Positions 47,901 to 61,275 of a DNA stretch of 64,000 nt are shown piece by piece. The first letter of the stretch is position 1; every line of letters starts with the position of its first letter. Position numbers and translations under genes: made by a program. Where the stretch lies: positions 82,967,303 to 83,031,302 of the forward strand of contig OZ023274.1 of NCBI GenBank assembly GCA_964007475.1, read 5' to 3'. Source of the DNA: Hybos culiciformis. Its lineage: Eukaryota > Arthropoda > Insecta > Diptera > Hybotidae. The notes below the pieces were generated by a model. That model was not told where the DNA came from, made no database searches, and worked only from the letters and a program-made list of their open reading frames with translations.

Positions 47901-49410
47901 AATTGAAGTGTCAGAAATTAATTCTATGTGTATATTTATTATGTTTTTATATAAAGGGAGACTTTTTCATGAATCATGTTTATAAAAAAAAAAATCAAAA
48001 TCAAAAAGAACATGCCTTCCTCAGAATTTTTAGTTAGGAAACTTATTTTTAATTTTTCAATTATTAAGATCATTATGTCATTCTAAAAATAAAATTGCTT
48101 CAGTATCTTTGTTTGAAATTTGGTCACCTCTAATCCTTGATAATAATTTTTAGTTATACTTGTCAAGGCATTTTCTAATATAAATTTTTCGGCATTCAAG
48201 CATGGAGATTTTCACTGGAATATTTGATCTTTACCATTTTATATTCTCTACACAACTTATAGTCAAAGCCGGAAGTAATCGAAAAATTTAGTATGTTAAT
48301 AAAGAATTTATTTTTTTTTTTGCCATATATTTTAATCTCACTTCTTTTATTCCCTATTTTATTTGTTATTATATGAAAATATCCTTAAAACTTTTTGCAC
48401 TTTACTTTATGAAAAACTGTTTTTCACACGTACATAATAATACAAAAAAAAAAAATAAAGAAAAATAATAAAATTTCAAATTTTTCCTAATTTAAATTTT
48501 CCACAATGAAAAACTGCTATATAAAAAATAGTATTTTTACTTCGTAAAAATTATAGGAAAAATGGTAATAAATTAAGAAAAATACTTTAAGGGATTTTCT
48601 TTTCGTAGGTGAAAATTATTTAAATGGAAAATTTTCTTTTTTTTTAAAGAAAAAGTGCTTTATATTTCAGCATTATAATTTTCGAACTTATTCTGTCACT
48701 TTAAATCGGTTTTTCAACAAAAACATTTTTATATAATAAAAATGAATATATACCTTGTATGGATGTATGTATTTAGATATTTATATCTACTTCGGAAAAT
48801 TTTCCACCATTTAATTTTTCGAGAAAATAGGTGGTGGTTTTCTTGTTTTTTTTTTTTTGGTATACTTCTCTTTACTTTTTTTTTTTTACATGGAAAATAT
48901 AGTAATTAACTTTGCCTTGAAAATTAATGGGACGATGATTGCGCAAAAAAATTTAATTGCTTATTGGGTTGCTATAAATATAATTTAACGTTTCTACTTT
49001 AATTTATTTTACATTAAAATGAAATGAAAATTTTAGGATTCTTTAAGCACAAAATAAATGTATATAACGAAAGCGTTAAAACAAATTCTGCATTAAGGAA
49101 AGTTTTTTTTTTTATAAATTTTTGCTGCTGAAATTCTGTTTTGGGGATTTTTTTTATGCTTTACTAGCTCAGGAATAATTGTCGAAAGCCTAATAAGACT
49201 GGACTTTTAAATATGTAGGTACATAGTAATATTTGATGATTCTTGCTCTTGTTATTATTATTGGAAAATAGCAAAGCTTATTAAAATTGTTTAAAAATAT
49301 ATTGAATCTTAAAAAAAAAGTACTATATAGAGTTTAGTATAGAATATTGAAACACAATAGTTTAATTTTTCATTGATTTAAAAATTTTTGTATAAAGGAT
49401 TTTCAGAAGA
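38911..49410. other. AT-rich non-coding DNA
   Basis: About 10.5 kb without a supportable gene. Simple repeats include ATT at 43162-43184, a CT-rich run at 46767-46788, three TTCTCTACAAG-type 11-bp units at 47136-47168, and a 16-bp tandem TAAAAAATTTTATTAC at 47349-47390. A 105-codon minus-strand frame at 44857-45174 is less AT-rich at its 5' end but matches no family I can recognise. Confidence 0.5.
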
Positions 49411-49414
49411 AGTA

Positions 49415-49838
49415 TAATGCGTTGTTTATAGCTACCACAGTAAAGTAATTTTTGGAGGAATGTTCCGGAATGTTCACAGCTAATTTTATCTGAAAGTAAA
49501 AAATCAAATGCAAAAAATATAAAAAAAAAACAAAAAAAATATTTTTGACAGGAAAGGTATCGTAAAAAAATATTATGATAGGTAGGAAACGTAATGAAAA
49601 AGAAACAAAAAAATAATTTTGTGAAGTAATGAAATTTTTCAGATATCAAAAAAAAAAATCAATTTTCTGAATTATTTGAAAATATTTTTAAAAAATTCTT
49701 TTTACGAAAAATAGATAAAATTAATATCTTCATTTTCAGTAAATTTGCTTAAATATAAATAGAATAATAACATAGAAAAACGGTTTTTACGGTACCATTT
49801 TTTCAGATAGGTCAATTAGCTATAAACAACGCATAATT
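49415..49838. mobile_element. MITE with ATGCGTTGTTTATAGCTA inverted ends
   Basis: The left end TAATGCGTTGTTTATAGCTA (49415 on) is repeated inverted at the right end (TAGCTATAAACAACGCATAA to 49838). That is 18 bp of perfect terminal inverted repeat about 420 bp apart, with no coding capacity. The target duplication is not clear in the AT-rich flank. A perfect heat-shock-element-like sequence lies inside, 40 bp from the left end. A second MITE follows only 16 bp downstream. Confidence 0.75.
49458..49475. promoter_or_regulatory. Perfect four-unit heat-shock element
   Basis: GAATGTTCCGGAATGTTC is GAA-nn-TTC-nn-GAA-nn-TTC, four inverted nGAAn pentamers with every fixed base correct, the optimal site for HSF trimers. 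Inside an inverted-repeat transposon. No gene is visible nearby, so a role at this copy is unproven. Confidence 0.55.
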
Positions 49839-49854
49839 AAGGAATTTAGACACC

Positions 49855-50119
49855 ATATCGTCTGCTGAGAAATGAAACAACGTATGACATTTATACGTCA
49901 TTATTTGACAATAGCACCATTCGATTCCTCGTACTCGATTTTATAAGTACAACTACTTTGCAATATTCTTAATGTTGATTAAAATGTGTTTTTTAGATGA
50001 AAATTGTACGCTACTTTATATTTTTTCATACGTTTTTTTTAATTTTCAAATCTTTAAATTCAAATTAATCGAAACTATACTTTTCATTATACGTTGTTTC
50101 ATTTCTGAGCAGGCGATAT
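49855..50119. mobile_element. MITE with ATATCGYCTGCT inverted ends
   Basis: Left end ATATCGTCTGCTGAGAAATG, continuing AAACAACGTAT, against ATATCGCCTGCTCAGAAATG plus the same continuation on the other strand at the right end: about 31 bp with two mismatches, 265 bp in all. Non-coding interior. Target duplication unclear. The subterminal ACGTTGTTTCATTTC resembles the GCGTTGTTTATAGC end of the neighbouring MITE, so they may be related. Confidence 0.78.
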
Positions 50120-53100
50120 AAATTGACTGCAGATTCAATTCATTGTTCCACATTCCATTTTTTATATTTAAAAAAAACAACTCCAACAACAAAGCTTGCG
50201 TCATAATTTTTTAATGAAACATAAAAATTAAATATCAAGAAATAAATCCAATCCCCATAAAATATACTTACCTGTAATTTTTTATGAATGAAATCCTTCA
50301 ACGCAACATAAAACTAACTATACAGAACATTTTTAAAATGAGTTTTTTTTATTTTTTTTTTAATTTATTATACATTTATTTTACTTTTTTTTTTATTATT
50401 ATTATTGTTGTAATTTTTTTTAAGTAAATTAAAATAATTTCTTCCTTTTCACGCAGTTAAAAAAATTTTCTATTTTCTAAAAATAATAAAATAATGAAAT
50501 AAAATATATGTACTTAAAAAAAAAAAAAACATAGAAGTAATATCCATAAATTATTGTTTATTTTCTAAATGGGTCGTGATAATTTGCCAGAATTGTTTTC
50601 ATAATTTAAAATTTTTTATTTATTTTTTTTTCCAAACATTATACCTTTTATTTATATTTTGTGCATATACGTGTAGGAAAGCGAAAGAAAACAGAGTTCG
50701 TAAACTATATATCTATATGTACAAAAGTATATCTCTATATATTAATAGTAAATAATGATATTTTACTATGAGTGTAATATTTTACCAGTACTTGCATATA
50801 AAGTCAGAGATAATGTTTTTTAGCCTGTCTGTACTATAATAGAAATATTATTTTATAATCATTTTTATTTAGTAGTTTCTTTATTATATTATTATGTACT
50901 TAATATATATATATATAAATATAATATATAAATAATGATAAATAAATTGTTAATTTGACCAGCAAGAATAACAGATTGTGTTTAACCACAAAGAAAGATG
51001 ATGATATGTACAAAAATTTGTTTTAAATTTATTATCCAATTTTTGTTGTTATTATTATTATTATTTTTGTTGTTTTTTTTGTTCTCTAGACTGAATAATT
51101 TTATTAATAATTTTCCAAAACAATGTATAATTCTCTATAAAAATATGTACGTACAACATAATACTGTGTATAGAGTGTGTAAAATTTTTCTTTTAACTAT
51201 TGTTAAATTTGCATTTCTATGTATATCTTTTCTGTTTTTTTTTTTTAATGAATAAAGCAAATAATATCTCTCTGTTATGTGATTTGTTTTACAACAATCT
51301 ATCTAATTCACAATTGAATCTATTATAGAAATTATGTAAAGTTGATTATAATATGTATAATCGTATAAATGTGTATATAATATAAACATGTTATTCAAAA
51401 TGTTAAAATAATAATAAATTTTCTGTTTAAAAAAAAAAAAATTCTCTTGGTTTTATCAAGTTTGTAGACCAAATTTAAGTTTAAAAAAAATTTATGTTCG
51501 ATATTTTATATATATTACAAAGAAATAATCAGTAGCTACTTATATGTATATTTGAAATAAGGAAATACTTTATCCTTAAGTTATTGTTTTTAATTGTTCA
51601 TGATTAAATATATACTTTTACTGTAAACCTAAATATTGTATTCAAGAGTGAATTATATATTTATACATATATAATACAAAATTTCTTTCATTTTATAAAA
51701 ATTACAATCGGATAATTTAATAAGAAAAATAATAAGATGAATTCTATACAAGAAATGGTTTTGACAAAAAGATTAGTAAGACTTCAATGAATTTTGAAGT
51801 CTGTATAAGAAGTCGCCGCAGAACATTTGTAATCCTATTTGTAATTTAAAGACGATTAAATATTATGCAAATTTTTATTATTTATTTTGATACTTCACTC
51901 TCAAACATAATTCCAATCTTAGCATTGAGTAATTAGGTAATTTATATCCTAAAATAAATTTACTATAATATTATTCAGGAAAATATTTATGCTGCAGTTA
52001 ATACTAGAAGTAAACAAAAATATAATTCTGTTGCAAGAATATCTAGGTATATATATATAATATTCTTCAACATTTCAAAAAAAAAATAATAATTTATATG
52101 AAAATCTTAATATTGAGATGTTTTTAATTGCTTTTTAAAGAACTTCTATATATTTAATTGCTTGTTTATTAACTGAAAATAAACCTGATGTTATTAAATA
52201 TTTTATTAATTGACTTTTGAAATATATACACTTATAGTTAATACATTTAAATTTCACTAGTTATGTTTTTGAATGTTTTAAAAATCTATTATCCTGTGCA
52301 ATACAAAGCTTATTATTTTATTATTTCAAATTCTTAATGAGATCTTATAAACATAATTTATATATTTAATAATAATGCAATATTAATGATTCATTTGATT
52401 TCGCAGTTTTTTTTTCAGTTTTTTCATTATAAATTCATTATTGTAAACTCGACAACTAAGTACAATATAATGAAGAAAAAATTAGTTCTCAAAATTACTT
52501 GTAAATTCCTTGATTTATTAAATATTTTTTTATTACCAACTACCATGAAAAATTTAGCAATGAATTTTCTTCCAAATAAATGTTATTTTCATGATAAAGT
52601 GCATATTGATAAAATAACTATTCAGTAAGAAAAACCTTTCAAAATAAAATAATAAATTCAAAATTTCCTATTACACTAAGTATTTGGAAATCCTAATAAC
52701 AATTTTATGATCATTATATACTAGTAACAGTATATTATGTTAACTTCCATATTACATATATTATTTTTCTTGAATGGAAAAAAAAAATAGTAATTTTGTT
52801 CATTCATTGAAAAAAAAAAAATTACATTCAATTGAAACATATTCTTTTAATTTAATATTATATTAAAAAAAAAAAAAAAACATAAAATTAAATAAAATAA
52901 AGGAAAAATAAATTAAATTACCTAACATTTGTTTATTTTTCAAGGAAATTAATTTGAAATGAGAGGAAAAACAAAAATAATTTTTACTTGAAAAATATGT
53001 ATATTTTTTTTTTCTTTTTTAATTTCAACAACGAAATAAATGGACTTTCTAAAACAATTAGTTAAAAAAAAAAAAAAAAATTACACCCATTCATTTTCCT

Positions 53101-56100
53101 TTAAATTTTTTTTTTATTCTTTTGGTTTTTTTTTTTTTTTTAGTGTAACAAACCCTTTTTTTCCCATTGTTAGTTCTTTAAAATGAAAATAAATTACACC
53201 AGAAATTAACTCCTTTTTTTTTTTATCCTAAAATAAGGAAAAAAAAAAACAAAAGAAAAAATCTTATTTGAACAAAAATAATGATAAAAAAGAAAAACAT
53301 TTTTTTTTTTAAAGAGAACCTTATGTGAAATTTTATTCTAAATTTAAACCCATGAATGAATCATAAGTTTTTTGTTTTTTTTTTTTTTTTTTAATTTTGA
53401 AATATTAAGTTGTGTGACTTGTTGGCATTAGATTTGGGTAAACACATAGTGTAGTATGAAATAAATTTTAAATTAACTAAAAATCTAAAATTAAATTAAA
53501 AAAATTGTTTTTATTCAGCAGATTAGGTATAATGTATATATATGTAGGTTTTTTCAAACATACGGGATGACGTAGGGTGAATTGGAATAAGGTTGATTTT
53601 TCGTTTTTATTTACATTAAAAAAAATTAAATTAAATATACTTACTTGGGGGAGATTTTTTTAGAATTTAAAACTGGGACGATAAATCCTTATATTGTTTG
53701 TTTTGTATTCATAAAGTGAGATTAGAGAATTAATGTATTTTTAACTTTAATGTGCACTGTGTAGTACTGTAGTTTACTACTTATTTAGTATAATAGTGTA
53801 CTAATTGCATGTCATTTCGCCTTAACATAAGTAAGGATTCAAAACTTAATGCTCAAAATCAGTTTTCACAAATTTCAACATTCAAATTGAAAATACTCTG
53901 CACCTTAAAAGAAAACTTCATTGAAGAAAAATGGCAAGATGACTTTTAAGTTTCACAATAAAAACTATATTAATGTCGAAAACAAAAAGCAATTAATTTC
54001 TAAGTTTAATTAAAGCAAATTTTCTCATGAATTCCATTAAAGATAATTTAACTGTAGTAGTAAAAATCTTGAAAAATTTCTAAGTTAAGAAATTTTTTTT
54101 TTATTCTTTCTTTTCATTATATACTCAATTCAGGATTTAATTAAAAAAAAATAAGGAGGTATATATTTATACTTATATGTTTTAATGGTTAATTTTATGA
54201 TAAGGACCAAATTTCAATTTTACCTATTCTTGTAGCAAAAAAAAAAAAAAAAATGAAACTGGTTAGAGGTATGTTAAATTTATAAATTAGAAAAAAAAAA
54301 TAAAAGGATGAAATTCCAAGCGGCACTCATGGTACATAATAACCGTATTTTCTTAATTTTATCTACGAAATAATATATCCTGATGATAGTTATGCAAGAA
54401 TAATTTACAATCCTGATGAAAAACACCAAAATTATGTATTTCGAACATTAATATGTTGTATTTCATACATGTACATGGTTTTGATAATGGTGTAACCTCT
54501 TTGATCTCTTATTCAAACTTTGTATATATTTTAATTTATACATTTAACATCAATATTAACTTAGCAGTTGCTCAACTTATATAATTTATGAACGAACTTT
54601 TATACAATCTACAATTGTCCAATTAAATATTATTTAAAGCTTACGACACAATAGTAGACTATTAAAGCAACCGCAAACATTGTGTAAATCTATAAAATAC
54701 AATATTTACTTATTAATTTAAAAATAAAATATAACAATATTTTTTTTTGTGCTCTTCTTGTTTGTTATTTTTTTTTTTTTTTTAGTGTTGACATTCAGAT
54801 TATATTGTCTCAAAAAATAGTTAAAACAAAATTTACCATATATAGTAGTATCCCCGTATTAAAAATTTGAGTTGGAAAACTTTTTAAACTATTTTCATTC
54901 ATTCATTAATTTCTTTTCTTTTTTCTTTTTTAAAGTATATAATAATATACACATAAAAAAATTTTCATTCATAAAACATAAAACTAACTATATAGAAAAA
55001 GTTTTTTTTTAAAAAAATTGTTTTTATTTACCCTTTAATTAAAAATGGATTCTTTTGTATTTTTTTTAATACAGAAAAGAAAATATATAAAAAATACAAA
55101 AAATAGAAAATAAAACCAAAACAAAAATCTAGTTTTCCTTAAATTATATTAAGAATATGTACATAATAAATTTTTAAAGGCCAATAATCTTGGCTATGTT
55201 ACGACGATGATGTGTCTTTAATATAACACAAAAATTTTTCTCATTTCATATAAATTTTCGACAATTAGTATGTCTTAAAACAAAAAAAAAAAAAAAATAA
55301 GAAAATTTTAAATAAATGTTTGTTTTCTTTTGATGTGTAAACACCACAAAAATGAATTTTCTTTTTAAATTTTCTATTTTTTTTTTTTTCTGTTTGATAT
55401 TTCGTAGAGGGAAAAACAAATGTATTGAAATAAAAATAAACTTATTTTTATGTTGTGTGGTTTTTTTTTTATTATGCTTTTATTCTACTTTTTTGTTTGT
55501 AGGTAAGTATGCAGTTTTTTTTTTTTTTCGACTTTAAGTAAATAACATTAAAGAATTATCTTAATCTATAGTAGTAGTTGAGAGATTTCATGAGAAAAAT
55601 TTTTTTTTATTTCAAATTTAAATACATTGGAAAAAAAAAAATTAATATGCAAAGACAAAAATCCTTAAGAAGGTTTTTTCGTTGTTTGTTTATTTTTTTT
55701 GTGCACAATTTTTTTAAAACTTTATAAAAAAGAAGTTGGTTAATATGTGAATTTATTTTATTTTATTTTTTTGCCCCACAAGAAATTATAATTAGGACAA
55801 TTTAAGGTTTACATTTTGCGTTTTACGGATTTATGTATTTTTGTTTTTTTTTTTCAAACCTAATTTTTAACCTTTGAATGAAATATGGTTTTAAACTAAC
55901 AGATTTATACTATTACAGTCAAAGCTTGTTTTAATAATTAAATTTTTTTTTCTTAAAATAAATACTTAGAAATTTTTTTTTTATTTTCAGGTAAGCTTAT
56001 TTGAAATAAATTTTGATTTTCGCAATGATCAACGGAAAAGTTTGTGAGTATATAGCTTCAATGATTATGTGGAAACGAAAACAGAAAATTTATATGTAAA

Positions 56101-59100
56101 AGCTAAAGCTGCGGAATATTATTGTATTTAAGTTGCATATTATTAGTTATAATTAAAGACAAATTCAACAAAATCGCTAATAAACAAAAGCTATCTTATA
56201 TGTAGGAAAATTCTCCGAAAATTTAATTGAACAGAGATTTTATTTACATTTTTGTACAAAATATCATTGAAGTCATCATTATCAAGACTAATAATAAAAA
56301 ATTTCAAATGTCCAATTGCTCGTGAAACAAAATATACAGCCCGAAAAATTTAAATAATATTATTCAAAGAGAAAATTAAATTATTTTAAAAATATTTTCA
56401 AAATAAATTTACTCTCTTGACTTTAAAAAATAATTAAGCAAAAAGATATAATATCGCAAAACGTATCCAGAATCGAATTAATGCAACCTTAAAATATCCT
56501 TTTTTACAATTTGTCCTTTTCATAATAATTCAAATGATAAATTAAAGAATTTTTATGCTCTTAATTTCAAAATAATTCCTTTTTATATAATAATTTACAA
56601 GAGTTCGTCAAAATTCTTTTTTTGTTGTACAAAGTGTAGGAACTAAAAAGTTATTTCGACGATTGTAGAAAAAAGAAAACTTGGGCAGAGGTTCCCTGTA
56701 CATTAAATTTTCTAATTACCGACTTTAAACTTTTGCAAAATTTAACATAGTCTTAGTGTTACATATAAAGCTTTAAAAATCTCAATCATACGAAAATAGT
56801 TTATTTGATAAACATTTTTACACCCTGACTGAATAAATAATATAATAATAGTGATCAGATAATTGAAAAAAAACTTAAAAATTATTTCAAAAAATATTCA
56901 AATATAATTTTGAAAAACAATGAAACAGAATGAAATGACAGTTTTTGAAAACAAAATTTGGAACACCTTTATTTCATATAATAAGCCATCATAATGTTCT
57001 GTACAAAAATAGCATAATTTCTGTGTGAAAAAATTATTATTTTATATTTCAGAAGTCTGTCACTGAAATAATGTTTTATTGATTTTTTTTTCGCAAAAAA
57101 TAAAACACAATTTTCAACCTTCTTGATTACAATTCACATTTATGTATAAATATTTTCACAACAACCCTCAGAATTTTAACATGGAAAGAAGCTTGATCAA
57201 ATTTAAATTACATAATATTTTCCATTGATAATATTTTCTTTTTTTTTTATATTTTTTAAATGAAAATAAAAAAATAAAAAATGAAAATCACTGTTGCAAA
57301 AATTTTTATCTTTGATCATTTCACTAAAAAGAATTGTTTAATTTTATTTTTCTTTGCTTTCTGATTTAATTGTTAATTCATTCAAAGCTTTTCATTTTGA
57401 TAACAGATTGTTTTGTTGAATTTCGTTTTTTTTTTTTTACATTCTGTTAAAAAATAAAATTAAAATAAAAACATAAAATAAAAAATAAAATCAAATAGAA
57501 ATGGTTTTCAAAGCTACAGTCAAAAATATACATATTTTTTATGTTTTTTTATGATTCTTTCTTTTTTTTATTTTCTTTTTTTATGTGATGGAACTTTTTT
57601 TTTTTTTAAATGCAAATTGAATAGAAAACGGTTATCCTTATTTTTATTTCAAAGCCTCTAGAAAATTGTATGTTTTTGTAGTTTTCAACATCACTTCCCT
57701 TTTTAGTTATTTTTTGTTTTTCACATGCATAAAACAAAAAGATGCTCGAAAACTTAATATAACGAATTTTTCGCGCCAATATTTAACAACCTGTTAAATT
57801 GAAGAGAAAAAACAAAAAAAAAATAAGAACACTTTTAAAAATTTTATCAAAAATTTCACTTTATCAAATTAAAAAATTTAATATTTTATTATTCTAGATA
57901 AAAAAAATTGTATTCTTTTTCAATTAATAAATGAACAAAATGTTTTTTTTTTTGTTTTTTTTTTGAAACAGAAAGACACTTGGTTAAAAGGTTTCCGCAA
58001 TGCTTGAACACATATAAAGTCCAATCGTCCTTCAAAATTACAATGCTTAACAATATCGTAATTTGAAATGTTCGTGATAATATGACAATCAATCAATAAT
58101 ATTAAAGCTTTTTTTTTAAATCAACATAATCTAAAAAACATAATTTTTTTACCTAAACTACTAACGAATAATTTTCAAATATATATTTAAACTTTTTTAG
58201 ACCATCTATGAATGAACTTACTTTTAAAAACATATATTAATTAAATTGTCAAAAATATATTGCAGATCGAAAAGCTTTATTCTACTATGTTCAATATAAT
58301 TATCAATTCAAAAAGTTCGACGTAAATCAAATAAATAAAATATCTATAACAAATAATATGACGAATTTTACTAAGCTGTTGTAACGATTAGATAAACATA
58401 ACATAAACATTATAAAATACAAGATGTGGTATCTTACTATGGATTTATTTTTCATAAAATTTTCCACCGGAAAATATAAAAAAAAAGAGATTTTATTTTT
58501 ACACCCAGGAATATTATGATAATAATGCTTTTTATATTGAAAAAGAAGCAAAATGTTAAAGATATCAACTATTTTTATTAAAAATTTATCAATTACAGAG
58601 AGATCATTAAGCTTTTCGAATTTTATTTTTGCATTAAAAAAAATATATATGTATATGACAGTACGCTTTATAGCAATGATTAAGGCAAAAGTCAGATAAA
58701 AATAACAAAATATCTACCTAAATATCATCGTAATTGTTAGCCCATTCCACATAGTCATAAATTTTCAAAGTATCTTTTTATTTTTACCTATACCTAGATA
58801 TTTTTTCTCATAAAATTATTTTATTTTATTTTATGTATCTAAATTACAATTATGTACATTTAATGTCACACATAAAAATATATCACTGGATGTTAAACAT
58901 ATTTTTATGCATATATATAAAATAAAATAAAGTAAACAATGTATATATATACTATGTACAAACATTATATAGAAAAATAGATACATTAGAAATCTTATTG
59001 TAATTTTCATCAAGAAACTCCTGCTGTTTGCAAAGAGTTCATTCATTTCTTTATCTTCAATTTGTGTGTTAACACAACCAACATGCTATTAGTTTGAAGA

Positions 59101-60170
59101 AAACTTAAAATAAAAAATATATATATGTATATATAAAAAAACCGTGAAATATATATATATTCTTATACTGTTTATTATAGAATGCCATCACCTTTTTAAT
59201 GGGTTGTGGTGTCAGAATCTCAGTTTCTGCTCTTCACTGTAATATGCTAAATATTTATATATGTATATGAACTATGTAAATATTATATATACTATATAAA
59301 GTATGTATAAGTATAATATAACATTCCGTAGACTTTCTATAATATTTTCAGATATTTTCTCATTAAAAAAAAAATAAATGAGTAGAATGACAATTTCATT
59401 TTAAAATGTTATTTTAAATGAAAAATATCAAGTTTGGAAGTTAAGAAATTAAATTTGACGTGGTATTTTGAAAAGTTTCCAAATTAGTTTTATGCAACGA
59501 GTTCAATAGTAATGAAAGTAAGTAATGTATTTCAATTTCATTTTTAGTTTGTAAGCATTGTTCGATTTTATTTTTGCAACAAAACCCATTTTGGAAGTTC
59601 CTATCAAAATTTTCAAAAAAAAAATTGAGTTTCTTTTTTATGTATTTTAATTTCATTTTATCGGTCAAATTGTCTTTATGCTTTCGCGATTGTATAGGTA
59701 TTGAAACAAAGTGGCAGCGCAAAATTTTTGAAATACTTAAATAAAAAACTGTTTCCAAAATGAATATTATAACATTATATTAAAGTACATTATTATTTAA
59801 AGTAATTTAGTATAAATACTGACAAAATGCCGTCGAGAAAGTATCGTGAGGTTTGTAGTGCTCAATATTAATAATCTCCAAAAGCGCTAAATATTTAGTT
59901 GACATAAATGACATGGAACACATTAAAATAGGTAGTGAATGGCAAATAGAGAATAGCTAGTAGAAGTCAGCTTCTGGCAGAAAGAAGAAAGACTAAGCGG
60001 AAGTTCAATCATTATTTACAAGTAGTATTATGAAATTGAGTAAAGATATAATAACGAAGATATATTAACCAACTTGTGATAAAGATTTCTGGTTTTGGTA
60101 AAGAAAACGTTTACATTCTAAAATTATTTTCTCTATATTTAATAATAAATTTGTAGTCTCAATCTTGGAA
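50120..60170. other. AT-rich non-coding DNA
   Basis: About 10 kb without a supportable gene. Features are limited to homopolymers, short ATT/TAA tracts (50395-50411, 51048-51066) and small hairpins such as AGACTTCAA / TTGAAGTCT at 51779-51802. The segment 59820-60060 is less AT-rich, with a 14-codon ATG frame at 59827, but nothing recognisable. Confidence 0.5.
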
Positions 60171-60178
60171 TTTATTGG
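60171..60178. repeat. Target site duplication (left) of hAT element, TTTATTGG
   Basis: The eight bases TTTATTGG precede the CAGGCCCGGCTCG terminus and are repeated exactly at 61325-61332. An 8-bp duplication is diagnostic of hAT transposition. Confidence 0.9.
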
Positions 60179-60365
60179 CAGGCCCGGCTCGAGGCGTGTG
60201 CGAACTGTGCATTGCACACAGGCGCCGTAGGCGCCAGTAATGAAAAGGCGCCTACAAGCCAATATGAAATTTAAATTTCAACAAAAATAATTTTTTTTTT
60301 AAATACATACAAATTTTTTTTGAGATTTTGATTTTTGGAGCAAACGAACTACAAAATTATCTGAA

Positions 60366-60467
60366 ATGTTGTCTCGCAAAATTGAAAATGATATTAATCC
60401 AGAAAACATTTTAAACTGGATTTATAACAATAATGTTGAAGAACTCTTTCCAAGTGCACTGATTTAA
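60366..60467 (+). pseudogene. hAT transposase remnant, left piece
   Basis: An open stretch encodes about 33 residues ending ELFPSALI. In hAT transposases this position reads as FPN-x-x-IALRI-LLTLPVSVA, just before the C-terminal dimerisation domain. A stop TAA follows at 60465-60467; one missing T would restore the ancestral reading across the MITE insertion point. Function is lost. Identification is from the short motif together with the right piece and the hAT termini. Confidence 0.65.
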
Positions 60468-60468
60468 G

Positions 60469-60476
60469 GGTATTAC
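60469..60476. repeat. Target site duplication of nested MITE (left), GGTATTAC
   Basis: GGTATTAC recurs at 61108-61115. The duplicated bases are part of the hAT coding sequence (codons for V-L-L), showing that the MITE inserted into the transposase remnant. Depending on where the element ends, the duplication is 7 or 8 bp. Confidence 0.82.
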
Positions 60477-61107
60477 CATAAAGGAAGTATAAATATGAGA
60501 AATTCATTCCATACAAAAAAATCAAATTAAAAAAATTAAACAAAAAATATGAAATCAAAAAATGAAATCACTATCCCATTATGCCTTGTTCGCATTATAA
60601 TTTAAATTCCACTTAGATTCCGGAAAACAAATTGCCGTTCGCATTACAATATTTGATGAGAACTGGAATTTGATGATGTATAAAAAACAATTGAGAAAGA
60701 GAAAAAATGTTTGTTGTTAAAAATTTTGACTTTTTATCTCGCTTTTTATCAATTTTATTTGGTTTTTTCTTCATTTTGACTCGAATTTGACAAAAAAAAT
60801 TGTTGCCACCTATAACAAAATTTTATAAAGTGAGTGAAAGTAACTATAAATGTAGAATTCCAAACCTGACAAACTGGAATATAAAAGTGGAATATACAAA
60901 TTTCGGAATATTTTTTATATGAAAAATCCAGTTCATATTCCTGAAATATTCCGGAAAACAGCATATTCCACAAATATTCTCCTAATGCGAACAGCATATT
61001 ACCGTCAATTGGGATAGTGATTTCATATAGACCGACATTTTTTGTTTAGTTTTTTTAATATGAATTTTTTGTATGGAATGAATTTCTCTTATTTATGCTT
61101 ACTTTGT
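60477..61107. mobile_element. hAT-like MITE nested in the hAT element
   Basis: 631 bp with long inverted arms: left CATAAAGGAAGTATAAATAT and right, on the other strand, ACAAAGTAAGCATAAATAAG, then GAGAAATTCATTCCATACAA in both and later GAAATCACTATCCCA in both, about 110 bp per arm. Further in, TGTTCGCATTA recurs inverted at 60597 and near 60983, which may be a second nested element or part of the same arm. The 80-codon minus-strand frame at 60755-60997 is repeat-derived. CA start and 7-8 bp duplication suggest a hAT-type MITE. Confidence 0.82.
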
Positions 61108-61108
61108 G

Positions 61109-61275
61109 GTATTACTAACTTTACCCGTTTCAGTTGCTAAAGGTGAGAGAACTTTTCCAAAATTTAAAACCGATCAAAAATTACTTCAGATCAACTATCG
61201 GGCAAGAAAAATGGAATTTAGCTAGTGTTTGCTTTTTGTAGCCTTTGAGTATCTAATTGAAAACTTTTTCAAAGG
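61109..61275 (+). pseudogene. hAT transposase remnant, C-terminal dimerisation domain
   Basis: Reads VLLTLPVSVAKGERTFPKFK, continuing with LLQINYRARKMEF, then in-frame TAG at 61223-61225, and beyond it CLLFVAFEYLIENFF. The hAT C-terminal dimerisation domain has LTLPVSVASAERSFSKLK followed by LR-x-x-M-x-x-x-RL-x-x-LALLSIE, so the order and spacing fit. The in-frame stop, the substituted residues and the upstream MITE make it a dead fragment. It is the clearest evidence for the identity of the outer element. Confidence 0.75.

Noticed and set aside
60065..60262. 65-codon minus-strand frame
   Set aside because: Covers the hAT terminus and subterminal GGCGCC repeats, so it is transposon end sequence.
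60755..60997. 80-codon minus-strand frame
   Set aside because: Internal to the nested MITE; no transposase motif, probably conserved only because the repeat is conserved.
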